Origin: Planctomycetota bacterium
GTDB lineage: Bacteria; Planctomycetota; Planctomycetia; Gemmatales; HRBIN36
Length of the DNA stretch: 64,000 bases
Direction: 5' to 3'
Assembly: GCA_014584395.1 (NCBI GenBank)
Contig: JACTMY010000008.1
Coordinates: 62,001-126,000 of the forward strand
The position numbers were made by a program, and so were the translations under genes. Below, in pieces: positions 1-7,309 of this stretch. A model generated the notes under the pieces. That model saw only the letters and a list, made by a program, of their open reading frames with translations. It was not told the origin of the DNA and searched no databases. Numbering within the stretch: position 1 is the stretch's first letter; each line of letters opens with the position of its first letter.

Positions 1-2
1 TG

Positions 3-152
3 ATCTATTACGGTCTGTTCACGCCCATCGGGCTCATTTTTCGTCTCATGGGCCGAGATGTGCTGCAGCTCCGCCGACCGGCCGATCGTGAGACCTATTG
101 GCAGCCCAAGCCGATGACCACGGAGCCAAACCGTTATTTTCGCCAGTATTGA
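3..152 (+). CDS. SxtJ-like membrane protein, C-terminal fragment (cut by window edge)
   Basis: An open frame enters from the left edge and stops at 150-152, giving the last 49 residues of a protein. The visible part starts with a hydrophobic stretch rich in Gly, Phe, Ile and Leu and ends in a charged tail (RPADRETYWQPKP, then a terminal RQY). This hydrophobic-plus-YWQPKP tail resembles the end of SxtJ-family membrane proteins. The next gene is a DUF5989 protein, and carbamoyltransferase-SxtJ-DUF5989 is a known gene order, so context supports the call. Function is not established. The start lies outside the window. Confidence 0.6.
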   Translation: MYYGLFTPIGLIFRLMGRDVLQLRRPADRETYWQPKPMTTEPNRYFRQY

Positions 153-201
153 TCCGCCGCCTGGGCGAGCTGGGCTGGATGGCGTCCATGAGGAGAGGAC
201 C

Positions 202-402
202 ATGTCGAACGCGGAGAAAAGCTCCTTCGAGAAAGCCGCCCAGGAACAAGCGGACATCGGCATGGTTCGTGAGTTTTGGTACTTCCTGCGCCACAACAAG
301 AAATGGTGGCTGCTGCCCATCCTGCTCGTTTTGTTGGTCCTCGGCGTGCTCGTCCTGCTCTCCAGTTCCGCGGCGGCCCCGTTCATTTACACTCTCTTCT
401 AA
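202..402 (+). CDS. DUF5989 family small membrane protein
   Basis: A 66-residue protein with one strongly hydrophobic segment at about residues 35-56 (WWLLPILLVLLVLGVLVLL) and the C-terminal ending APFIYTLF, which I recognise as the DUF5989 signature. Family members are usually about 50 residues; this one has about 17 extra polar N-terminal residues. The start at 202 follows a purine-rich GAGGAGAGGA ribosome-binding site. It lies 49 bases after the SxtJ-like fragment and is probably co-transcribed with it. DUF5989 proteins commonly sit beside SxtJ and a carbamoyltransferase, but their job is unknown. A membrane partner role is only an inference from the neighbourhood. Confidence 0.85.
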   Translation: MSNAEKSSFEKAAQEQADIGMVREFWYFLRHNKKWWLLPILLVLLVLGVLVLLSSSAAAPFIYTLF

Positions 403-510
403 CAGCAGGCCGTCGGCTGCGTCCGTCCGCGTCGCGGCAAGCCTCTTGACTCGGCAATGTGGCTGCCCAGCAGCCGAGCCGTTTGGTTCATTTTTTCTTC
501 ATAAATACTC

Positions 511-538
511 TTGCAAGGCGAACGACTCCGTTTAGAAT
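511..538 (+). promoter_or_regulatory. Sigma-70-type promoter for the PEP-CTERM gene
   Basis: TTGCAA at 511-516 and TAGAAT at 533-538 are separated by 16 bases, a fair match to a housekeeping promoter. The predicted transcript start near 545 lies after the earliest in-frame start codons at 539 and 542, so those cannot be used from this promoter. That favours the start at 596. Confidence 0.45.
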
Positions 539-595
539 GTGATGTTTGATATATATCCAAGATCCAAGCAGGATTCCTTGCTAAGGATGATCAAC

Positions 596-1552
596 ATGAA
601 CCCGCGCTTTTGGCTGTATGCACTCTTCACCTTGATGTTCGGCTGGAGCCTTGGTGGTTCGACGGTCTCGGCGCAGTTCATCATGATGCCAGACTCCACG
701 AACAATCGGTTGGTTCTCTTTGATCCCTTCGATGGCTCCTTGGTCAATTCCAACCTCTTCGGCCTCGGCGGCGGCACGCCGATCCATGCCATGCAAGTCG
801 GCAACGAGATTTGGGTGTCCGAGCAAGTGGGCGATCGCGTGTCGCGCTGGGCCTTTGATGGCACGCTTCTCGGCCAGATCGGCGGCGGCCCCACGGGCGG
901 TCTCGACAACATTCGCGGCATGGGCCGCGTGGGGAACACCATCTATGTCACCAATGCCGCCACGGGCAACACCGCGCCCGGCATCGGCCTGGTCATGTAC
1001 GACACCAACGGCGTCTTTCAGGGCTTCTTCGCCACGCCCAATGCTCCCAGTCCTTTCGGCGTCCTCGATCATCAAGGGCACTTGCTGGTTTCTTCCTCCT
1101 CGGCCAATGACGACATCCACCGCTATTCCTACACCGGCACGTCGCTGGGCACGTTCCACAACAGCACCGCACTGAACTTCGTCGAACAGATGGACTTCGC
1201 TCCGAACGGCGACATTTGGGCCGCCGGGTTCAGCAGCAACAATGTCGCCCGCCTGGACCCCGACACCGGCGCCCTGTTGAGTTCCTTCGCCGCTTCGGGA
1301 GCGCGCGGCGTCTTTCAACTCGGCAACGGCAACGTTCTCTGGACCAACGGCAGCGGCGCCCACATTTTCGACGGCGCGAGCAGCACCCAGATTTACACCG
1401 GCGGCGGACGGTATCTGGATTTCGTCGATTTCACGCCGATTCCCGAACCGGCCACCTTGGCCGTCGCGGGTGGGACGATCATGGTGGGACTGGCGACGTT
1501 GCATCGGCAGCGCCGCCGCGGTCGTCGGCCATCGGCCAAGACCGCTCTGTAA
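596..1552 (+). CDS. PEP-CTERM sorting domain protein with NHL/SMP-30-like beta-propeller
   Basis: A secreted protein of about 318 residues. It begins with a signal peptide (MNPRFWLYALFTLMFGWSLGG, predicted cut after STVSA). The body has repeated Gly/Asp-rich strands such as NRLVLFDPFDG, RVSRWAFDGTLLG and IHRYSYTGTSLG, like NHL or SMP-30 propeller blades. The C-terminus is a PEP-CTERM tag: PIPEPATLAVAGG, a hydrophobic segment, then an Arg cluster. In this family the tag directs export and exosortase-type processing, so the protein probably ends up at the cell surface or in matrix. The start at 596 has AAGGA at 583-587 with 8-base spacing; 587 is an alternative. No enzyme residues were seen. 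Confidence 0.8.
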   Translation: MNPRFWLYALFTLMFGWSLGGSTVSAQFIMMPDSTNNRLVLFDPFDGSLVNSNLFGLGGGTPIHAMQVGNEIWVSEQVGDRVSRWAFDGTLLGQIGGGPTGGLDNIRGMGRVGNTIYVTNAATGNTAPGIGLVMYDTNGVFQGFFATPNAPSPFGVLDHQGHLLVSSSSANDDIHRYSYTGTSLGTFHNSTALNFVEQMDFAPNGDIWAAGFSSNNVARLDPDTGALLSSFAASGARGVFQLGNGNVLWTNGSGAHIFDGASSTQIYTGGGRYLDFVDFTPIPEPATLAVAGGTIMVGLATLHRQRRRGRRPSAKTAL

Positions 1553-1585
1553 GCCGTTTAATCCGTCACCGACCATTCATCGCGT

Positions 1586-1620
1586 CAACCCCATGGCCTG
1601 GCCGCGGGGTTGTTCGTTTT
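1586..1620 (+). terminator. Probable Rho-independent terminator
   Basis: Arms CAACCCC (1586-1592) and GGGGTTG (1606-1612) pair over 7 bp, with a short inner GGC/GCC pairing, followed by TTCGTTTT. It sits between the convergent PEP-CTERM and ROK genes, so it would end the former. Confidence 0.5.
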
Positions 1621-2653
1621 ATGTGGCCTTGATGCTTTGCACATAGGCGCGGCGCGCACAGCCGGCCGACCCGATGAAGCCGGCCTTGGTGCCAAGCTCG
1701 GCGTAGAGGATTTGCGTTTTTTGGGCGGGGACGGGAAAGGCCAGCCGATGGACGTGATGCTGAATTCTCGAGAGCAAAGGGGAGCCGGCCGCGGTCATGC
1801 CGCCGCCGTAGAGGATGCGATCGGGATTGATCGTGTGCATCATGTTGACCGCGCCGACGGCGAGGGCGTAGGCCGCGTCCTCGACGATTTCCTGGGCCAA
1901 CGCGTCGCCGGTGGCCGCCGCTTGAAACACCAATCCCGCATAGCGGGCGTCAAGGGTTTCCTCCACCTCGGCGGGGGAAGCGGAGGGGCCGGACAGTTGG
2001 CCGATGGGCGTCGACCGCAGAGAGCTTTCGCGGGAGGAAATCAGTAATTCCTTCGTTCGCTTGACGATGGAGCGAGCACTGGCATAGGCTTCGAGATGGC
2101 CGGGCTGCCCGCAGCCGCACATGCGGCCGTCGAACATTTGCACGACGATATGGCCCACCTCGGCCCCGTGGCTGTGTTCGCCCTCGATGATCATGTCCCG
2201 GACGATGATGCCGCAGCCGATGCCGGTGCCCAGAGTGAAGAGGACGATGCTGTTCGCGCCCCGGCCCGCGCCCGCCCAGAATTCGCCATAGGCGGCGGCG
2301 TTGGCGTCGTTTTGAAACGTGGTCGGCAACTGGAAGCGCTGCTGCACGTGTTCGCGGACGGGGACGTTTTTCAGCGGCCGCATGTTGGGCGGCTCCAGGA
2401 TCAGCCCGCCCTGGATGTCCATGGTGCCGGGGGTGGCGACGCCAATGCCGCTGATCTCCGACAAGGGCAAGCCCGCCGCCACGATGGCCCGCTCCACGGC
2501 CAGGTCGATGCGGCCCAGGAAATGGTCGTTGCCGCCAAAGGCTTCCGTGGGCAGGTCGATTTCGCTGAGCGGCTGGCCGGCGTCGTCCACGACGCCGCCC
2601 TTGATCGACTGCCCGCCGACGTCGATGCCGACGAAGAAGGGTCGCTGTTTCAT
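1619..2653 (-). CDS. ROK family sugar kinase (glucokinase-like)
   Basis: A 344-residue cytoplasmic protein of the ROK family, which phosphorylates glucose or related sugars with ATP; some members are repressors. The N-terminal phosphate-binding motif GIDVGGQSIKGG lies at residues 9-20, the catalytic Asp is probably D116 in QNDANAA, and the second ATP loop is LGTGIGCG near 141-148. The ROK zinc motif is present as CGCGQPGHLEAYAS (about 179-192), but the third ligand, usually Cys, is His186. There is no N-terminal helix-turn-helix, so this is a kinase rather than a NagC/XylR-type repressor. It stands alone and convergent with the PEP-CTERM gene, so the natural sugar cannot be told from context. 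Confidence 0.88.
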   Translation of the reverse strand: MKQRPFFVGIDVGGQSIKGGVVDDAGQPLSEIDLPTEAFGGNDHFLGRIDLAVERAIVAAGLPLSEISGIGVATPGTMDIQGGLILEPPNMRPLKNVPVREHVQQRFQLPTTFQNDANAAAYGEFWAGAGRGANSIVLFTLGTGIGCGIIVRDMIIEGEHSHGAEVGHIVVQMFDGRMCGCGQPGHLEAYASARSIVKRTKELLISSRESSLRSTPIGQLSGPSASPAEVEETLDARYAGLVFQAAATGDALAQEIVEDAAYALAVGAVNMMHTINPDRILYGGGMTAAGSPLLSRIQHHVHRLAFPVPAQKTQILYAELGTKAGFIGSAGCARRAYVQSIKAT

Positions 2654-2837
2654 CCCGCCATTATGTCTGGCCTGCCGCCGACTGTCGAGTCAAAGTCGTC
2701 GCCGGTTCTGGCCGGGGCGCGCCCGCCGCGCGGCATAATCGATCAAGAAATGGTTTTCACAAAAAGGTTAGCCTGGGCTATTCTCTACGAGGCCCGAAGC
2801 GGATCGTGGGCTCAACGAAGCGAATGAGAGGATCGCG

Positions 2838-3437
2838 ATGTCCAAGACGATAGGCCGTCTCCTGATCGTGGCGGGAGTCGTTTTCCTGGGCTGCGCGGCG
2901 TACTTCCTCAGAAAAGCACACGAAGTGGAATACATGGCGGGCCTGATGCTGCCTGCCCTGTTGTGTTTTTTGCCGGGCTTGATGCTCCGCCGGACCCAGA
3001 CCGAAGCCCCGCCGCTGGCCCTGCAATTCGTGAAGCAGGAAAAACGGCTGCCCCACGTCGTTCAGCACTTATTGATCCTTGGCAAGAATGAAAGCTCTTT
3101 TCACATCTCTAGCGATCCGGTCAGCGAAAAACCGTTTCAAATCCCCACGCGCAGCGGTTTGGTGCATGGCATTCGGCTCACCAAGCGGGCGGAACGTTGG
3201 AACACGGTCAGCGCCAAAATCATGGCGACTTCGGAGCGCATGAATCAGGTGTACGTCGTCTCCTCCTTCATGCGGGCCGACTCCCCGGACGTCAAGCAGT
3301 TCCTCGAAGCGTTAAATTCATGGAGGATGAGTGAGCAAGTCGGTTCATCGACAAGTCAGGGCGAGTCGCGGCAGGATCATAGATCATCCATTGAGAATCA
3401 ACATTGTGGTCGGTACATTAAGATAGAGGGATTGTAA
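2838..3437 (+). CDS. Hypothetical protein with two N-terminal membrane segments
   Basis: I do not recognise this 199-residue protein. Two hydrophobic segments lie at about residues 6-23 (IGRLLIVAGVVFLGCAAYF) and 33-50 (YMAGLMLPALLCFLPGLML), leaving a soluble C-terminal domain of about 145 residues, probably cytoplasmic. The last 35 or so residues are polar and low in hydrophobics (rich in Ser, Gln, Arg), so the true domain may end near residue 165. The start at 2838 follows GAGAGGAT. The neighbours, a ROK kinase on the other strand and a HicB gene, give no functional hint. Confidence 0.6.
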   Translation: MSKTIGRLLIVAGVVFLGCAAYFLRKAHEVEYMAGLMLPALLCFLPGLMLRRTQTEAPPLALQFVKQEKRLPHVVQHLLILGKNESSFHISSDPVSEKPFQIPTRSGLVHGIRLTKRAERWNTVSAKIMATSERMNQVYVVSSFMRADSPDVKQFLEALNSWRMSEQVGSSTSQGESRQDHRSSIENQHCGRYIKIEGL

Positions 3438-3493
3438 GTGGTTAACGCCAGAATCCATGTCGAAACATAATCAGTCATGCATGGGGATGATCC

Positions 3494-3739
3494 ATGATGT
3501 ACCGTGTTCCATTGGTGTTCACGCCGCAGCCGGAGGGAGGATACACCGTCAGCTCTCCTGTTCTGCCCGAATTGATCACGGAAGGAGATAGCTTGGCCCA
3601 GGCCCAGGCCAACGTTCGTGACGCTTTCGAAGCGGTGGTCGAACTGTACGCCGATCTAGGCCGACCCTTGCCTGCCAGCATCATGCTACCTGCCCAGGGG
3701 GAGGTAGTTTGGACGGAAACTTTAGTTAGCGGCACATGA
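3494..3739 (+). CDS. hicB: HicB family antitoxin
   Basis: An 81-residue HicB-type protein. It has the partial RNase-H-like fold signature: a strand with PEGGYTVSSPVLPELITEGD, then the helix SLAQAQANVRDAFEAVVELY, matching the HicB core. In this family HicB neutralises HicA, an mRNA-cleaving toxin. No separate DNA-binding C-terminal domain is visible; the protein ends shortly after the core. The stop codon overlaps the start of a HicA reading frame (ATGA at 3736-3739), the classic translational coupling of a toxin-antitoxin pair, here in antitoxin-first order. The partner toxin appears broken by frameshifts, so this antitoxin may be an orphan. Confidence 0.85.
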   Translation: MMYRVPLVFTPQPEGGYTVSSPVLPELITEGDSLAQAQANVRDAFEAVVELYADLGRPLPASIMLPAQGEVVWTETLVSGT

Positions 3740-3946
3740 CTTATCGCGAATTGACAAAAAACTGAGAGCCTTGGGATGCATTGAGATTCCATAAAAGGTG
3801 GTGGTTCCCACCGCAAATGGCATCATCCCCATAACCTTCGTTCGACCATTATTCCGGACTGGGGTAGAAGAGATTTGAAACTCGGAACCATTCGTTCTGC
3901 CTTAAATCAATTAGGTATTGATTGGACAGCGTTTGAGAACGCTTGA
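3736..3946 (+). pseudogene. hicA: Frameshifted HicA toxin gene
   Basis: The frame opening at 3736 reads MTYRELTK and then stops. Restoring one base in the A-run at 3757-3762 gives LRALGCIEI; a second one-base shift near 3790-3795 restores the frame through GGGSHRKWHHP, STIIPDWGRRDLKLGT and SALNQLGIDWTAF to a stop at 3944-3946. The corrected protein is about 70 residues, the normal HicA length, and contains the family's GSH catalytic motif and the IPxxxxRDLKxGTxR segment. HicA is a double-stranded-RNA-binding-fold ribonuclease that cuts mRNA. Either the toxin is inactivated or both short A-runs carry sequencing errors. Confidence 0.8.
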
Positions 3947-4208
3947 CTTATCATACGATCGATCAATCGGAACACCATGTGTTTCATGGTTCTCATTACT
4001 GCATGGTTACAATCAATTTTGCGTACCCTCGAGGAATAAGCAGTGGCTTGTTTCCTCTCCATCCCGACCATTCTCCGCGAACCTGTTCCCGCCGCGCTTC
4101 GTCTCTGCTTTCGGAAACCGTTGATCGATCCTGACCCGGGGCGTTCCGGCCATCGGCGGCGATTAGGCCTGGCGCGTTCCCTCAAGGGCGTCTGCGGGGA
4201 TCATCAAC

Positions 4209-4283
4209 TTATGGTTAGCTCAAGGGTAGAGCACCAGTCTTTGCAACTGGCTGTTGCGGGTTCGAATCCCGCACCTTCCACCA
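4209..4283 (+). tRNA. tRNA-like sequence, anticodon loop reads UUG; acceptor stem poorly paired
   Basis: The D stem GCTC/GAGC (4218-4221/4229-4232), anticodon stem CCAGT/ACTGG (4234-4238/4246-4250), T stem GCGGG/CCCGC (4256-4260/4268-4272) with loop TTCGAAT, and an encoded CCA (4281-4283) are all present. The 7-base anticodon loop is CTTTGCA, placing UUG (Gln) at the anticodon, with an unusual C at position 37. The 5' acceptor strand (4209-4215) matches the 3' strand (4273-4279) at only four of seven positions. It may be a tRNA pseudogene. A shifted anticodon reading (UGC, Ala) cannot be excluded. Confidence 0.55.
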
Positions 4284-4311
4284 CCGATCGGTTCGCCGAT
4301 CCCCCGATGAG

Positions 4312-4556
4312 GGACAAGCTGCTAAGCTTGCACATGAAGCCGAAGGAGGGTGGAGCGTTGGCAGGATCCGCCCCGGAAGAAGCGGAGTCAGCCCGGCGCT
4401 GCGGCGCCGCTGGCCTGAGCCGTCTTCCCGGGGCAGCATGAGCCGGGACCTTGCAAAGCGCGGATGCCGCCGGCGTCAGGCCTGGTCGAAACCGTCATGA
4501 CGACCGCGCAAGTGCGCGGAGCCTCGGCTCCCCGCGGCGGTGCGGTCCGCGGGGCG
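4312..4556. other. Strongly structured intergenic region, possible unassigned ncRNA
   Basis: No convincing protein is encoded between 4284 and 4772. The stretch contains several near-perfect hairpins: 11-12 bp arms at 4370-4380/4423-4434 enclosing an inner CGGCGC/GCGCCG hairpin with loop TGCG (4394-4409), a 6-bp GC hairpin with loop AAGT at 4504-4519, and an 8-bp CCCCGCGG/CCGCGGGG hairpin at 4530-4554. I looked for RNase P, tmRNA, SRP and 6S signatures and recognised none. Its position after a tRNA-like element suggests a stable RNA or a decayed mobile RNA, but this is inference. Confidence 0.35.
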
Positions 4557-4772
4557 GCGACGGCCGGGGGCAACGCAGGCTCAAACGCTTTCCGTTATTC
4601 GGCCATGTGATCGGCGAACGTTTCACCTTCTGACGGCGTCCTGTCTGTCCTTGAAGGGTTGAGCTTTCAACCGTGAATTGAGTTGTCTTTACCGCGGCGG
4701 CGCCGATGCCGAGCGCCGCTCGGGGGAAATAGTTCATCGGCATCCAGGCCAAACGACCTGGGAGGTGGCGAC

Positions 4773-5873
4773 ATGATCAAGCGCATCAAAATCCGCACGC
4801 ATGAAGTCGGTCTGCTGTTCCGCGATGGGGAGTTCCGCGGCTTGCTCGGCGCGGGAACCCGCTGGTTCCTCGATCCGCTCGGCAAGGTCCGGGTCAATGT
4901 CGTCGATCAGCGCGACCCGTGGCTCCTTCACGACAAGCTGGACGTGATCGTCCGGAGCGGCGCGCTCGAGGGGCGGGCCATCGTGCTGGACCTCAAGGAC
5001 CACGAGCGGGCCTTGGTCTGGGTCGATGAGCGGTTCAACCAGGTCGTTCCCCCGGGGTTGTACGCCCTATGGACGGGCTGGCGGAAGGTGCGCGTCGAGG
5101 TGATCGATGCTCGTCAGCCGCGGTTCGACCACGAGCAGCGGAAGGTCGTCATCCGTACGGCGGCGGCGGCCCGGCTGCTCGACGTGCACAACGTGGCCCG
5201 CGACCACGTCGGCGTGCTCTACATCGACGGCCAATACACGGCCACGCTGCCGCCCGGCGAACACATCTACTGGAAGGCCCCGGCCGACGTGCGCGTCGTC
5301 ACGGTGGATGCCCGGGAGACGATGATCGACGTCGGCGGCCAGGAGATCATGACGGCCGACAAGGTGACCTTGCGCGTCAACGCCATCGTGGCCTACAAGG
5401 TGGTCGATGCGCGGACAGCGGTGCAGCGCACGGACGACGTTCGCCAGGCGCTGTACCGCGACGCTCAGTTGGTGCTGCGGGCCGTGGTGGGCGCGCGGGA
5501 ATTGGACGCCTTCCTGGTCGAAAAGGACGCCGTGGCCGGCGAGCTGATGGAAGCGCTGCGCCGGCGGGCCGCGGAGTTGGGTCTGGAAGTGGTTGCGGTG
5601 GGAATCCGGGACGTGATCCTGCCGGGCGACATGAAGGACCTGATGAACAAGGTCACGGAAGCGCGCAAGGCGGCCGAGGCCAACTTGATCGCGCGGCGGG
5701 AGGAGACGGCGGCCATGCGCAGCCAGGCCAACACGGCCAAGCTGCTCGCGGACAACCCGGTCCTCATGCGGCTGCGCGAACTGGAAGTGCTTGAAAAGAT
5801 CGCCGCCGCCGGCAAGCTCAACATCGTCCTGGGCGAGCAGGGTTTGGCCGACAAGGTGATCAAGATGCTGTAA
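4773..5873 (+). CDS. Slipin family protein (SPFH/band 7 domain)
   Basis: A 366-residue protein of the SPFH (stomatin/prohibitin) superfamily. The first part has repeated short strands (MIKRIKIRTHEVGLLFRDGEF; later HVGVLYIDGQYTATLPPGEH), followed by the band-7 core with the typical MTADKVTLRVNAIVAYKVVD, then AREL and a charged helical segment VTEARKAAEANLIARREETAAM, and a C-terminal ELEVLEKIAAAGKLNIVLG. Such proteins form large membrane-associated assemblies and are thought to organise membrane microdomains. No clear transmembrane segment was seen, unlike stomatin. The start at 4773 is set by GGAGGT at 4761-4766; the longer frame upstream has no such site. A strong terminator follows at 5896. 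Confidence 0.88.
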   Translation: MIKRIKIRTHEVGLLFRDGEFRGLLGAGTRWFLDPLGKVRVNVVDQRDPWLLHDKLDVIVRSGALEGRAIVLDLKDHERALVWVDERFNQVVPPGLYALWTGWRKVRVEVIDARQPRFDHEQRKVVIRTAAAARLLDVHNVARDHVGVLYIDGQYTATLPPGEHIYWKAPADVRVVTVDARETMIDVGGQEIMTADKVTLRVNAIVAYKVVDARTAVQRTDDVRQALYRDAQLVLRAVVGARELDAFLVEKDAVAGELMEALRRRAAELGLEVVAVGIRDVILPGDMKDLMNKVTEARKAAEANLIARREETAAMRSQANTAKLLADNPVLMRLRELEVLEKIAAAGKLNIVLGEQGLADKVIKML

Positions 5874-5895
5874 ACCAATGGCATTGAAAGCCAGG

Positions 5896-5927
5896 AAAAC
5901 CCGCGGGTTGCGGCCCGCGGGTTTTTT
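5896..5927 (+). terminator. Rho-independent terminator after the slipin gene
   Basis: AAAACCCGCGGG (5896-5907) pairs perfectly with CCCGCGGGTTTT (5914-5925) around the loop TTGCGG, and the T-run continues to 5927. It lies 22 bases after the slipin stop codon. Confidence 0.92.
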
Positions 5928-6016
5928 CATGGAAATTCTACGCTCCAAACTTGCGGTGTAGCTATAATCGCAGGCATTGTTTCTCATCCCACCAATGCAC
6001 GATTTCGAGAAGAGAC

Positions 6017-7219
6017 ATGTCCAAGGAAAAATGGAAGCTGGCCAAGGGGTATCGCTGGGCGGGGTTGCACTGCGGCATTCGCCCCGATCCGCAGCGGAAG
6101 GATCTGGCCCTGATCGTCAGCGATTTGCCGGCAGCGTCGGCGGGCGTTTTCACGACGAACCAGGTGTGCGCCGCCCCGGTGCGGATCAGCCGGGAGCGCG
6201 TCCCGCGGGACGACGCCCGGGCCATCGTCATCTGCTCCGGCAACGCCAACGCCGGCACCGGCGAGCAAGGGCTGGCCGACGCTCGCCAGATGACCCTGGA
6301 AGTGGCCAATCGGTTGAACGCCACGGCGGAGGAAGTTCTCGTCTGTTCCACGGGCATCATCGGCCGGCCGCTGCCCATGCCGCAGATCGTCCAAGGCATT
6401 GACCAGGGCATGTCGCAATTGCAGGAAGGGGCCGACGCCCTTGAAGCCGCAGCCCAGGCGATCCTGACGACCGACACCGGCATCAAGGTGGCCACCGCCG
6501 AGGTGGCCGAGGGCGATCAGGTCTATCGCTTGACCGGGCTGGCCAAGGGAGCGGCCATGATCGGCCCCAACATGGCGACGATGCTGGCGGTCATCGTCAC
6601 CGATGCGGCCGTCGAGCATGTCGATTTGCAAACCGTGCTCCGGCGCGCCGTGGATCGCTCCTTCCATTGCATCAGCGTCGAGGGGCACACCAGCACGAAT
6701 GACACGGTGTTGCTGCTCGCCAACGGGGCCGCCGCCGGACCGCAGCTCACCGGCCCGGCGCTGACGCGCTTCGAAGAGCATCTCACGGCCGTCGCCGAGC
6801 AGTTGGCCCAGGCCATCATCAACGACGCCGAGGGCGCCACGCACGTTCTCTGCATCGACGTGGAAGGCATGCACAACGACGGCGACGCCCGCCGCATCGC
6901 CCAGGCCATCGCCAACAGTCCGCTGGTGAAGACCGCTCTCTTTGGCAACGATCCCAATTGGGGCCGCATTCTGTCCGCCGCCGGTTATGCCGGAGTGACG
7001 TTCGCGGAAAAGGACGTTTCCCTGTGGTTGGGAGAGATTCAACTCTACGACCGCGGCACGCCGCTGATCGGCAATACCGAATTGGCCGCAGCTTATTTGC
7101 GGCATCATCGCCACGTGACGGCCAGGCTGCTTTTCACGCTGGGGCCAGGCCGCTGCCGCTTTTGGACGTGCGATTTGACCCACGAATACATCCGGCTCAA
7201 CGCGGAATATACGACGTAG
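6017..7219 (+). CDS. argJ: Bifunctional ArgJ: glutamate N-acetyltransferase / amino-acid acetyltransferase
   Basis: A 400-residue ArgJ. It moves the acetyl group from N-acetylornithine to glutamate, making ornithine and recycling acetyl groups in arginine synthesis; bifunctional forms also use acetyl-CoA. The precursor cleaves itself before a Thr that becomes the nucleophile. Here the site is MIGPNMATML, with cleavage expected before Thr188. The C-terminal motif DLTHEYIRLNAEYTT is typical, as is GNDPNWGRILSAAGYAG. Whether it is mono- or bifunctional cannot be told from sequence alone. The start at 6017 follows GAGAAGAG; the frame upstream of it is not conserved in character. A TATAAT at 5963-5968 may be its -10 element. 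No other arg genes are nearby. Confidence 0.95.
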   Translation: MSKEKWKLAKGYRWAGLHCGIRPDPQRKDLALIVSDLPAASAGVFTTNQVCAAPVRISRERVPRDDARAIVICSGNANAGTGEQGLADARQMTLEVANRLNATAEEVLVCSTGIIGRPLPMPQIVQGIDQGMSQLQEGADALEAAAQAILTTDTGIKVATAEVAEGDQVYRLTGLAKGAAMIGPNMATMLAVIVTDAAVEHVDLQTVLRRAVDRSFHCISVEGHTSTNDTVLLLANGAAAGPQLTGPALTRFEEHLTAVAEQLAQAIINDAEGATHVLCIDVEGMHNDGDARRIAQAIANSPLVKTALFGNDPNWGRILSAAGYAGVTFAEKDVSLWLGEIQLYDRGTPLIGNTELAAAYLRHHRHVTARLLFTLGPGRCRFWTCDLTHEYIRLNAEYTT

Positions 7220-7250
7220 CGGCCACCGATGGCGGCGTGCTGAATGACGA

Positions 7251-7278
7251 AGCCCACTCCCTGCTTAGGGAATGGGCT
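7251..7278. terminator. Hairpin between convergent argJ and cytochrome genes
   Basis: AGCCCACTCCCT (7251-7262) and AGGGAATGGGCT (7267-7278) pair at 11 of 12 positions around loop GCTT. No T-run follows on either strand, so a terminator role is a guess based on its place between two convergent gene ends. Confidence 0.3.
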
Positions 7279-7309
7279 GGTGCATGCGCGCGGGGGTCAG
7301 GCATGGCGG

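Noticed and set aside
539-595. Upstream start codons (539, 542) for the PEP-CTERM gene
   Set aside because: They lie at or before the predicted transcript start, have no ribosome-binding site, and would put polar residues in front of the signal peptide.
4312-4680. RNase P RNA, tmRNA, SRP RNA or 6S RNA in the folded region
   Set aside because: None of the conserved core sequences of these RNAs was found on either strand.
4043-4752. Several open frames in the 4.0-4.75 kb stretch on both strands
   Set aside because: They overlap the tRNA-like element and the GC hairpins, have skewed Arg/Pro/Ala composition and no ribosome-binding sites; they look like by-products of GC-rich structure.
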